10,787 nt of DNA, taken from the NCBI GenBank assembly GCA_002392525.1, contig DGHE01000192.1, forward strand, positions 6,782-17,568, in the 5' to 3' direction. Origin of the DNA: Bacteroidales bacterium UBA3856. Lineage in GTDB: Bacteria; Bacteroidota; Bacteroidia; Bacteroidales; UBA932. Shown in pieces: positions 1-6,207 of this stretch. Below the pieces are notes generated by a model. It was not told where the DNA came from, ran no database searches, and saw nothing but the letters and a program-made list of their open reading frames with translations. The translations under genes were made by a program, and so were the position numbers. The first letter of the stretch is position 1; the number at the start of each line of letters is the position of its first letter.

Positions 1-1127
1 ACATCGGCCAGGCCGACATCCACAGTACCCTGTCGCTGGGCATCCTCATCCGAATAGACGACAAAGCGTCGGGACAGGTCATGAAAGAACTCCTGTTCAA
101 GGCTACGGAGATTGGGGTAAACATTGGCTTCGAGCCCATCACCGACGACGAATACGAGGCCTGGGCCGGCCGCCAGGGCAAGAACCGCTATATCCTTACG
201 GTGATTGGCCGGAGCCTCAGTGCCGGCCAAATCCAGTCGGCCGCAGAAATCATTGCCCGGCACGGCCTCAATATCGATGCCATCAAGCGCCTCACCGGCC
301 GTATGAGCGTCAAGCACCCGGAACGGAATGTCCGCGCCTGCGTGGAATTCTCCATCCGCGGTACCCTGGAAGACAAAGGTGCTTTCCAGAAAGAGCTCAT
401 GACCCTTTCCTCCGACAGCGGCATGGACTTCTCCTTCCAGAAGGACGACATGTACCGCCGCATGCGCCGGCTCATCTGCTTTGATATGGACTCCACGCTC
501 ATCCAGGCCGAGTGCATCGATGAGCTCGCCCGCCGTCATGGCGTATATGACAAAGTGGCGGCCATCACCGAGCGCGCCATGCGGGGAGAGATTGATTTCA
601 AGGAAAGCTTCACCGAGCGCGTGGCGCTCCTCAAGGGCCTGGACGTTTCCGTCATGCGGGACATCGCAGAGAATCTGCCCATTACCGAAGGTACAGACCG
701 CCTCATGAGCGTTCTCAAGACCTGCGGCTACAAGATCGCCATCCTCAGCGGCGGCTTCACCTTCTTTGGAGAGTACCTGCAGCGCAAATACGGCATTGAC
801 TACATCTATGCCAACGAACTGGAAATTGGCGAAGACGGCAAGCTCACCGGCCGCTATGTGGGAGACGTCGTGGACGGCCGCCGCAAGGCAGACCTCCTCA
901 AGCTCATCGCCCAGACAGAGAAGGTGAACATTGCCCAGACCATTGCCGTAGGAGACGGTGCCAACGACCTTCCCATGCTGCTCGAAGCCGGCCTGGGCAT
1001 CGCGTTCCATGCCAAACCGCGCGTGAAGGAGACCGCCCGCCAGAGCCTGAGCACCATCGGCCTGGACGGCGTGCTCTACTTCCTGGGCTTCAAGGACAGC
1101 CACCTGGGAGAGCAAGGCCGGCTTTAG
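1..1127 (+). CDS. serB: Phosphoserine phosphatase SerB, 5' truncated by window edge
   Basis: Catalyses the last step of serine synthesis, phosphoserine to serine plus phosphate, in the cytoplasm. The frame is open from base 3, and the residues before the Met at 81 (I-G-Q-A-D-I-H, then L-S-L-G-I-L) match the end of an N-terminal ACT domain, so that Met is internal and the true start lies outside the window. Counting from the Met at 81, a second ACT-like regulatory region covers about residues 35-120 and the HAD phosphatase domain about 130-335. HAD motifs are intact: FDMDST with D135 and D137, the ILSGG Ser/Gly motif, the RRKADLL lysine, and GDGANDLPML near the C terminus. Two ACT domains plus HAD is the usual Bacteroidales SerB layout. 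The stop is one base before the next start, so the two genes are probably co-transcribed. Confidence 0.95.
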   Translation, partial: IGQADIHSTLSLGILIRIDDKASGQVMKELLFKATEIGVNIGFEPITDDEYEAWAGRQGKNRYILTVIGRSLSAGQIQSAAEIIARHGLNIDAIKRLTGRMSVKHPERNVRACVEFSIRGTLEDKGAFQKELMTLSSDSGMDFSFQKDDMYRRMRRLICFDMDSTLIQAECIDELARRHGVYDKVAAITERAMRGEIDFKESFTERVALLKGLDVSVMRDIAENLPITEGTDRLMSVLKTCGYKIAILSGGFTFFGEYLQRKYGIDYIYANELEIGEDGKLTGRYVGDVVDGRRKADLLKLIAQTEKVNIAQTIAVGDGANDLPMLLEAGLGIAFHAKPRVKETARQSLSTIGLDGVLYFLGFKDSHLGEQGRL

Positions 1128-1128
1128 C

Positions 1129-2514
1129 ATGAAGAGAATTGCCATCATCGGAGCCGGAGCGGCGGGGTGCTACTGCGCCGCGCAGCTTCGTCAGATGAAG
1201 GCCGATGCTGAGATCACCGTCTTTGAAGCGGGGAGCAAACCGCTCGCCAAAGTGGCCATCACCGGCGGCGGCAGGTGCAATCTTACCAACGATTTCGAAG
1301 GAATCAGGAGCCTGGCCGATGCCTACCCGCGGGGCGAGCGCCTCATGAAACGCGCCCTCAAGGCCTTCTCGCAGCACGACACCATCTCCTGGTTCACCGC
1401 CCAGGGCGTTCCCTGCGTCCTGCAAGACGATCACTGCTGGTTTCCGCAGTCGCAGGATGCCATGGACGTTGTCCGGGCACTCCTTCGAGCCATGAAGGGG
1501 GTTGACCTTAGACTAAATACCAGAATTACGAGTATAACCGAAGGGCCCGCGGCCGACGAAAATTATTTTTCGGGACGGGGCCCGAAAAACCAATTTTCGC
1601 CGGCCATCGCAACGCCCGCGCGCGCCTGTCATTATGAGCCTTCCGCATGTCAATCTGAGCCTTCCTCATGTCATTCTGAGCCTTCCTCCTGTCATTCTGA
1701 GCCCTCCTCTTGTCATTCTGAGCCCTCCTCCTGTCATTCTGAGCGAAGCGAAGAATCTATGGGCTATCTTGTCAATGGAGAGCCGTTCGATGCGGTGGTG
1801 GTGACAACGGGCGGGGCGCAGCGGTTTCCGTTTTTGGAGGGGCTGGAGCTGGAGATAGTGCCGCCGGTGCCGTCGCTGTTTACGTTCAATGTGCCGGACA
1901 AGGGGCTCAGGGCGCTGATGGGCATGGTGGTAGAGGCGCAGGTGGGGCTGCAGGGAACGGCGTTCAAGGCGGAGGGACCGCTGCTCATTACCGACTGGGG
2001 GCTCAGCGGACCGGCGGCGCTCAAGCTGTCGTCGTATGCGGCGCGGTACCTGGCAGAAAACGGGTACCAGGGAACGGTGGGCATCAACTGGCTCAGCGCC
2101 AACGAGGGCGAGGTGCGGGCAAGGCTGCAGGAGGCATCGGCCCGAAATCCGCAGAAACAGGTGTCCAACACGCCCCTGCTGCAGGCGAGGCTGTGGGAGC
2201 ACCTGGTTCAAAGGGCGGGCCTCAGACCGGATATCCGCTGGGCGGAGCTCGGAAGCAAGGGGCTCAACCGGCTCACGGCGGTGCTCACCAACGACACGTA
2301 CCCGGTGAGCGGCAAGAGCAAGTTCCGGGAGGAGTTTGTTACGGCGGGCGGCGTGGCGCTGTCGCAGCTGGACCTGGGTACGCTGGAGTGCAAGACGCAT
2401 CCAGGGCTGTATTTTGCCGGCGAAGTGCTGGACGTGGACGCCATTACCGGCGGGTTCAACCTGCAGGCGGCGTGGAGTACGGCTTTTATATGTGCGAAAG
2501 CGCTTGCGAAATAA
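1129..2514 (+). CDS. BaiN/HI0933-type NAD(P)/FAD-dependent flavoprotein with in-frame repeat insertion
   Basis: A member of the HI0933/BaiN flavoprotein family (PF03486, 'aminoacetone oxidase family'); the physiological substrate is not established for most members. The N terminus has the dinucleotide-binding GAGAAG motif (residues 8-13) followed by the family signature GGGRCNLTN (46-54). The C terminus has the second FAD signature, FAGEVLDVDAITGGFNLQAAW (about 429-449, read in two parts). The start at 1129 is one base after the serB stop. Residues about 138-210 are foreign to the family: where homologues have a short strand-loop-strand before the VVVTTGG motif, this protein has a 75-bp palindromic element and a six-unit 21-bp repeat. 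Third-position base use differs before and after the insertion: 1321-1500 has 30 C and 20 G in 60 codons, 1801-1980 has 6 C and 45 G. The frame is open throughout, so the gene is probably expressed, but activity is not certain. Confidence 0.88.
   Translation: MKRIAIIGAGAAGCYCAAQLRQMKADAEITVFEAGSKPLAKVAITGGGRCNLTNDFEGIRSLADAYPRGERLMKRALKAFSQHDTISWFTAQGVPCVLQDDHCWFPQSQDAMDVVRALLRAMKGVDLRLNTRITSITEGPAADENYFSGRGPKNQFSPAIATPARACHYEPSACQSEPSSCHSEPSSCHSEPSSCHSEPSSCHSERSEESMGYLVNGEPFDAVVVTTGGAQRFPFLEGLELEIVPPVPSLFTFNVPDKGLRALMGMVVEAQVGLQGTAFKAEGPLLITDWGLSGPAALKLSSYAARYLAENGYQGTVGINWLSANEGEVRARLQEASARNPQKQVSNTPLLQARLWEHLVQRAGLRPDIRWAELGSKGLNRLTAVLTNDTYPVSGKSKFREEFVTAGGVALSQLDLGTLECKTHPGLYFAGEVLDVDAITGGFNLQAAWSTAFICAKALAK
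1538..1612 (+). repeat. 75-bp palindromic element, copy 1 (inside the flavoprotein gene)
   Basis: Direct comparison with 4564-4638 (reverse complement) shows 61 of 75 identical bases and no gaps. The core folds as a hairpin: 5 bp (1551-1555 with 1601-1605), a conserved A.C mismatch, 8 bp, an A/CC internal loop, 9 bp, and a short loop around 1575-1580. Read in the host frame it encodes the sequence P-A-A-D-E-N-Y-F-S followed shortly by K-N-Q-F-S-P-A-I-A. Five of the six reading frames of the palindromic core are free of stops, which would let it sit inside genes. The left boundary (CCGAAGGG) is set by the end of similarity; the right boundary is the end of ATCGCAA. Function is unknown. Confidence 0.85.
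1627..1758 (+). repeat. Six-unit 21-bp tandem repeat ending in the CHSERSEES core
   Basis: Six units start at 1627, 1648, 1669, 1690, 1711 and 1732. The first five are 21 bp (TGTCATTCTGAGCC plus a seven-base tail) and encode C-H-S-E-P-S-S or close variants. The last is a 27-bp form ending GCGAAGCGAAGAATCT, encoding C-H-S-E-R-S-E-E-S. Units 1 and 2 are the most diverged and units 3-5 nearly identical, as expected for expansion from the 3' side. The 27-bp form differs from 4643-4669 (minus strand) at two bases. The repeat length is a multiple of three, so copy number can change without a frameshift. On the other strand it reads as S-L-R-M-T peptides. Confidence 0.9.
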
Positions 2515-2523
2515 AAAAAATAT

Positions 2524-2575
2524 TATCTTTGCGCACGTAGAAACAAGCACTAAATCAATTTTTACCGTATCTTTG
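2524..2575 (+). promoter_or_regulatory. Two Bacteroidetes -10 motifs upstream of rmuC
   Basis: The 66-base gap between the flavoprotein stop and rmuC holds TATCTTTG twice, at 2524-2531 and 2568-2575; both are exact matches to the Bacteroidetes -10 consensus TAnnTTTG. The first has a partial upstream element, CTTG at 2503-2506, with 17-base spacing; the second has no clear TTTG at the usual 19-20 bases. The second motif ends only five bases before the rmuC ATG, so a transcript from it would have almost no leader. Confidence 0.6.
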
Positions 2576-2580
2576 TACTT

Positions 2581-3831
2581 ATGGATACGGTAAATCTCAT
2601 CATCATAGTGGCTGCGGCAATCCTCATTGCCGTGGCCATTGTCGTAACCTGGCTCGTCATGCGCACGCGGCAGGTAAAGGCCTGCAACGCCCTGGAGAAC
2701 GAACTCATTGCCACCAAGGCTGCCCTCGAAAACGAGAAGAAACTGCACCAGCTGCAGCAGGAATCCTTTGACCGCCAGCTGGAACTGGTGAAAAGCCAGC
2801 TGTCGGCTCAGACGGAAAAACTTCTCCAGCAGCGGGAGGAAGCCCTCCAGAAGAAGGCCGAAGAAACGTTCAAGAACATCGCCGGTCCCCTGGGGAAAGA
2901 CCTCAAGGCCATGCAGGAGAGTTTCGAGGCATCCAAACGCACGCAGGCCGAGGGCAACGCCACCCTCAAGACCGCCGTGGAACAGGCCGTCAAGCACCTG
3001 CAGGACCAGACTTCCAGCATCGGCAGCAAGGCCGACAACCTGGCCCAAGCCCTCAAAGGCCAGAACAAGATGACCGGTATCTGGGGAGAGACCATTCTCT
3101 ATAATATGCTGGTAGCCGAAGGCATGGAAGAAGGCCGGGACTTTGACCGCGAAGAAACGCTGCGGGACCAAAGCGGCGCCATCGTCCTCAACGAAGACAG
3201 CGGCAAGCGCATGCGCCCGGACTACATCCTCCATTACCCGGATAAAACCGAGGTCATCGTAGATGCCAAAACCTCCATGGAAGCGCTCTCCGACTGGTAT
3301 GCCACCGAAGACCCCGCCCAGAAGGAAGATGCAGCCCGCCGGAACCTCCAGGCTGTCCGGGCCCAGATCAGGAGCCTCTCCGGCAAACGCTACCAGGATT
3401 ACGTGCGGGACGGCTACAAAACGCTGGACTACGTCATCATGTTCATCCCCAACTACGGCTGCCTGCAGCTGGCCAAGACCTTGGCTCCCAATATCTTCCA
3501 GGAAGCCTATCAGCAGGGCGTCCTCCTCACCACCGAGGAAACCCTCATGCCGTTCCTTCGCATGATCCGCATCGCCTGGACCAACTACGACCAGGCCCGC
3601 AACCAGGAAAAGATTATCAAGGCCGCCCAGACCATGGTAGACCGCGTGGCCGACTTCGCGAAGGCACACGCCGCTATGGGAGACAAGCTCCACGCCGCCC
3701 TGGACGAGTACGACAAAGTAAGCGCCAAGATCAGTGATTCGGGGAATTCCATCCTCACGTCTGCCCGCCAGCTCATCAAGCTGGGCGTCCCGAAGAATCC
3801 TAAGAAACCGCTTCCGGACTCAGAAGAATAA
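2581..3831 (+). CDS. rmuC: RmuC-family DNA recombination protein
   Basis: RmuC proteins limit DNA inversion and recombination at short inverted repeats in E. coli and contain a predicted PD-(D/E)xK nuclease-like fold. This 416-residue protein starts with a membrane helix (about residues 5-26, rich in I, V and A), continues with a long Gln/Glu/Lys-rich coiled coil (about 35-120), then the RmuC domain. The family motif GIWGE is at 166-170, and the putative catalytic set is D214 (in PDYILHYP), then V-D-A-K with D228 and K230. The C terminus beyond about 400 is Lys- and Pro-rich. It is slightly shorter than E. coli RmuC. The ATG at 2581 is the only start ahead of the membrane helix. The 3' end overlaps the convergent hddC-gmhB gene by 32 bases. 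A link between RmuC and the inverted repeats nearby is an attractive thought, but neighbourhood alone does not show it. Confidence 0.92.
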   Translation: MDTVNLIIIVAAAILIAVAIVVTWLVMRTRQVKACNALENELIATKAALENEKKLHQLQQESFDRQLELVKSQLSAQTEKLLQQREEALQKKAEETFKNIAGPLGKDLKAMQESFEASKRTQAEGNATLKTAVEQAVKHLQDQTSSIGSKADNLAQALKGQNKMTGIWGETILYNMLVAEGMEEGRDFDREETLRDQSGAIVLNEDSGKRMRPDYILHYPDKTEVIVDAKTSMEALSDWYATEDPAQKEDAARRNLQAVRAQIRSLSGKRYQDYVRDGYKTLDYVIMFIPNYGCLQLAKTLAPNIFQEAYQQGVLLTTEETLMPFLRMIRIAWTNYDQARNQEKIIKAAQTMVDRVADFAKAHAAMGDKLHAALDEYDKVSAKISDSGNSILTSARQLIKLGVPKNPKKPLPDSEE

Positions 3832-5206
3832 ACTGCATGCCGCAGTTCTGAGCAAAAGCAGCGTCTGAAGGGCTGTCCCCCACCATGACGCTGTTTTCTG
3901 CGTCTATATCGGGGAACAACTGCTGTGCCTCCAAAAACATGCCCGTGTTAGGCTTGCGACGGGCGTCATCGTCCGAAACCGCCGTGCAGTAGAGCGCCAG
4001 GTCCAGCCGCCCGCCGGCCGCAAGGATATCGGCCATCATCCCTGCGTGAATGCGCGAAAGGTCCTCGTCCGACATCACGCCCTTCCCCACCCCGCGCTGG
4101 TTGCTCACCAGCACGATGCGACGGAACCGCGCCGCCCACCGGGGAAACTCCTCCAGCACGCCGGGCATCCATTCCCACATCGCGGGCGTGCGCACGTAAT
4201 CCCCCGGCAGATGCCGGTTGAGCACCCCATCGCGGTCTAGGAAAAGGGTATCGGCCGATGCCTCCATGAGGGCCGATGACACCCGCTTCACCGCTTTCCA
4301 TGCCGGCAGCGCCCACTGCGCCCGCCCGTAGTCCTCGGGAATGCCGATGTCGATGAAATACGCGTCGGAGACCACGCCGCCCACCTCGCCGATGGCCGCG
4401 CCCGGCTCCAGCACCTCCTTCTCGAAGGAGAACCGCTCCGGCAAGCTGCTCAGATCCAGCCTGCTGCGGTCAATGACATACACCCCGCCGTTAATGAGCC
4501 CTTCAGCGCAATGATGCTTCTCATGGAAAGCAGTGATCCGAAAGGAATCTTTGTGCGTTGGGTTTGCGATGGCAGGAGAAAATTGGTTTTTCGCAAAGCC
4601 TTGCGAAAAATAATTTTCTTCTGCCGCAGGCCTTTCGGAAACAGATTCTTCGTTGCGCTCAGAATGACAATTATCAATAACCACCGTACCATAACGGTCA
4701 AAGTCCTTCATAGGCTTAAGGGCCAAGGTAATAGGTTTATCGAAAGAAAAAACCGTAAGGTCTACTGGATAGAACGTATCGCCATTCACCACAAATACAT
4801 GGTCCCCATGGCACTTTTCCAGCGCCAGCCGGATTCCGCCGCCCGTTCCAAGCGGTGTTTGCTCAACAGCGAAGTCATACGAAAACGGCCATTGACGGCT
4901 ATGGATAAAATCAATCACCTGCTCCCGCAGATACCCCACCGAGAACACCACATGCTCCACCGGATAGTCCGAGAGCCACTCCAGCAGATACTGCAGAAAC
5001 GGAACCGGGCCGTAGCCGCAGGGTGCGTCTGTCCCACCGGGGGCATCGGCCTTTTTTTTAGCCCCCGGTGGGACAGACCACCCGGAGGCCCTTTCGGCCA
5101 GATCAGATATAGAGGCACTGGCTATCGGTGCCAGACATTTGGGAATCTCATGGATGACGGAGCGGAGCCTCGTACCCAGGCCGCCGGCAAGGACTATAAC
5201 TTCCAT
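3800..5206 (-). CDS. Fused HddC-like heptose-1-phosphate nucleotidyltransferase / GmhB-like HAD phosphatase with two in-frame insertions
   Basis: Predicted bifunctional enzyme of GDP-heptose synthesis. The N-terminal sugar-nucleotidyltransferase domain (about residues 1-300) has the signature GGLGTRLR (8-15), K23 in IPKCLAP, NGDTF, and the usual C-terminal DIGIPEDYGRA (286-296). The C-terminal HAD domain (about 318-468) has DRDG with D324/D326, the VSNQRG motif, RRKP and VGDSPSDA (D444, D448), as in D-glycero-D-manno-heptose 1,7-bisphosphate phosphatase (GmhB/HisB-N). The Cys cluster that binds zinc in E. coli GmhB is not seen; only one Cys (in LYCTAV) lies there. Two stretches are foreign to the family: about 30-67, holding a perfect inverted repeat, and about 180-222, holding the 75-bp and C-H-S-E-R repeats. 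Both keep the frame. The start at 5206 overlaps the hddA end by 13 bases, implying coupled translation. The sugar specificity is inferred from the hddA neighbour. Confidence 0.85.
   Translation of the reverse strand: MEVIVLAGGLGTRLRSVIHEIPKCLAPIASASISDLAERASGWSVPPGAKKKADAPGGTDAPCGYGPVPFLQYLLEWLSDYPVEHVVFSVGYLREQVIDFIHSRQWPFSYDFAVEQTPLGTGGGIRLALEKCHGDHVFVVNGDTFYPVDLTVFSFDKPITLALKPMKDFDRYGTVVIDNCHSERNEESVSERPAAEENYFSQGFAKNQFSPAIANPTHKDSFRITAFHEKHHCAEGLINGGVYVIDRSRLDLSSLPERFSFEKEVLEPGAAIGEVGGVVSDAYFIDIGIPEDYGRAQWALPAWKAVKRVSSALMEASADTLFLDRDGVLNRHLPGDYVRTPAMWEWMPGVLEEFPRWAARFRRIVLVSNQRGVGKGVMSDEDLSRIHAGMMADILAAGGRLDLALYCTAVSDDDARRKPNTGMFLEAQQLFPDIDAENSVMVGDSPSDAAFAQNCGMQFILLSPEAVS
4564..4638 (-). 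repeat. 75-bp palindromic element, copy 2 (inside the hddC-gmhB gene)
   Basis: Same element as 1538-1612, in the same orientation and phase relative to the host frame. It encodes R-P-A-A-E-E-N-Y-F-S, then K-N-Q-F-S-P-A-I-A. The hairpin arms are 4572-4596 and 4601-4624 with a four-base loop. Within the 64-bp core there are 12 differences from copy 1; the eight that fall in the predicted stem form four pairs, and all four pairs are compensated (C-G to A-T, C-G to A-T, G-C to C-G, G-C to A-T). The A.C mismatch and the A/CC internal loop are the same in both copies. The CCGAAAGG at its start is matched by an inverted copy at 4538-4545, beyond its other end. Confidence 0.85.
4643..4669 (-). repeat. 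27-bp CHSERNEES repeat, single copy
   Basis: On the minus strand this reads TGTCATTCTGAGCGCAAC followed by GAAGAATCT and encodes C-H-S-E-R-N-E-E-S in the host frame (residues 180-188). It differs at two bases from the last unit of the array at 1732-1758. Here it lies on the 5' side of the palindromic element with a four-base gap, whereas in the flavoprotein gene it lies on the 3' side. ATTCT and AGAAT form short inverted ends. Confidence 0.85.
5027..5078. repeat. Perfect 18-bp inverted repeat inside the hddC-gmhB coding region
   Basis: GTCTGTCCCACCGGGGGC at 5027-5044 is exactly reverse-complementary to 5061-5078, with a 16-base loop that contains eight consecutive T on the plus strand. In the host protein it encodes about residues 43-60 (S-V-P-P-G-A, K-K-K, A-D-A-P-G-G). 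The arms are GC-rich and would form a very stable hairpin. The loop run of T is A in the mRNA and lies inside rather than after the stem, so this is not a terminator. CCTTTCGG at 5090-5097 flanks it, the same octamer that borders the 75-bp element in this gene. Confidence 0.92.
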
Positions 5207-6207
5207 GCGACGGCACCCTTTTCGGTGAACTGGAACGGGACCACTTTACCCGGGAGGGCCTGGAGGGCCTCAATCACTTCTACTCGCCGGGTGGGATTGA
5301 CCATGAACATCATGAAGCCGCCGCCACCGGCACCGGAGACTTTTCCGGAGATGGCTCCGGCACTCATGGCTACGTCAAAAGCCTCCTGAATCATGGGATT
5401 GCTAATGGCATCGGCCATCTTCTTCTTCTCTTCCCAGGCCCAGCCCAGGATGGAGGCAAAGGCCGCCATGTCTCCGCGAAGGAGAGCCAGTTTCATCTCA
5501 ATAGTGCTCTGCTTGATGCGGTGCATGGCCTCAATCGCAACCTCGGAGCCGTCGCGGGCCGCTTTCTGCTGCTCGGCAATGATGTGGGCGCCTTCCCGGC
5601 TTCGGCCCGTAAAGTACAGCACCATGCTGCCCTCCAGCTCCGACACAATCCAGGGCTTCACGCGAAGCGGATTCACAATGACCATGTCGGAAGGAAGGAA
5701 CTCCATGAAGTTGAAGCCACCGAACGCAGCGGCATACTGGTCCTGTTTGCCGCCGGCAAGGGCCAGGTCCTTCCTCTCGATTTCGTAGGCCAGGCGGGCC
5801 ACTTCGTAGTCTCCCAGCGGAAGGTCCATCCACTCGGCAAAGCACTTGAGGATGCACACCACCATGGTGGACGAGGTGCCTAGACCGGACCCGGCGGGCG
5901 CATCATTGTACGTGGTAATGGCAAAGCCGGCCGATGGTACCGGGCCGAAGTCCTTCACGATGCGAGCGTACACTCCGTCAATCAGGCGCGCCCCGGAAGG
6001 CTGCCCCACGGGGACCACGGCCTTTACGGCAGCATCGGCCGCATTGACCTGCATGACGGGAGTATCCAGCGGCTCGATGGTGCAATAGGCCGCCAGGTTG
6101 ATGGTGGCATTGAGGACGTAACCGCCGAACATGTCGGAATAGGGTGACACATCGGTTCCGCCGCCGGCCAGTCCCAGCCGGAGGGGGGCTTTGCTGCGGA
6201 TGATCAT
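5194..6207 (-). CDS. hddA: GHMP-family D-glycero-D-manno-heptose 7-phosphate kinase (HddA-like)
   Basis: Predicted to phosphorylate the anomeric hydroxyl of heptose 7-phosphate with ATP, giving the 1,7-bisphosphate, in the cytoplasm. The 337-residue protein has all three GHMP kinase motifs: APLRLGLAGGGTD (residues 7-19), the ATP-binding PAGSGLGTSS (104-113), and KVSGAGGGGF (289-298). Length and the LRLGLAGGGTDVSPY start are typical of COG2605 kinases of the HddA type. The ATG at 6207 follows the stop of the preceding lipoprotein gene with no gap (TAA then ATG), and the 3' end overlaps the nucleotidyltransferase/phosphatase gene by 13 bases, so the three genes are translationally linked. The downstream fused enzyme supplies the next two reactions. 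A sugar kinase of another specificity in the same family is possible but less likely given that neighbour. Confidence 0.88.
   Translation of the reverse strand: MIIRSKAPLRLGLAGGGTDVSPYSDMFGGYVLNATINLAAYCTIEPLDTPVMQVNAADAAVKAVVPVGQPSGARLIDGVYARIVKDFGPVPSAGFAITTYNDAPAGSGLGTSSTMVVCILKCFAEWMDLPLGDYEVARLAYEIERKDLALAGGKQDQYAAAFGGFNFMEFLPSDMVIVNPLRVKPWIVSELEGSMVLYFTGRSREGAHIIAEQQKAARDGSEVAIEAMHRIKQSTIEMKLALLRGDMAAFASILGWAWEEKKKMADAISNPMIQEAFDVAMSAGAISGKVSGAGGGGFMMFMVNPTRRVEVIEALQALPGKVVPFQFTEKGAVAWKL

Noticed and set aside
1627..1758. Possible CRISPR array
   Set aside because: The units are contiguous with no unique spacers and keep the coding frame; there are no cas genes.
1666..3693. A 675-codon open frame on the minus strand
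   Set aside because: It runs antisense through two well-recognised genes (flavoprotein and rmuC) and across their intergenic promoter region; its translation is low-complexity and matches no family.
5045..5078. Possible rho-independent terminator with the T run at 5052-5059
   Set aside because: The T run is in the loop, not after the stem, and the site is inside an intact coding frame.
4511..5389. A 292-codon open frame on the plus strand
   Set aside because: It is antisense to the conserved nucleotidyltransferase and hddA genes, and its translation shows no family motif.
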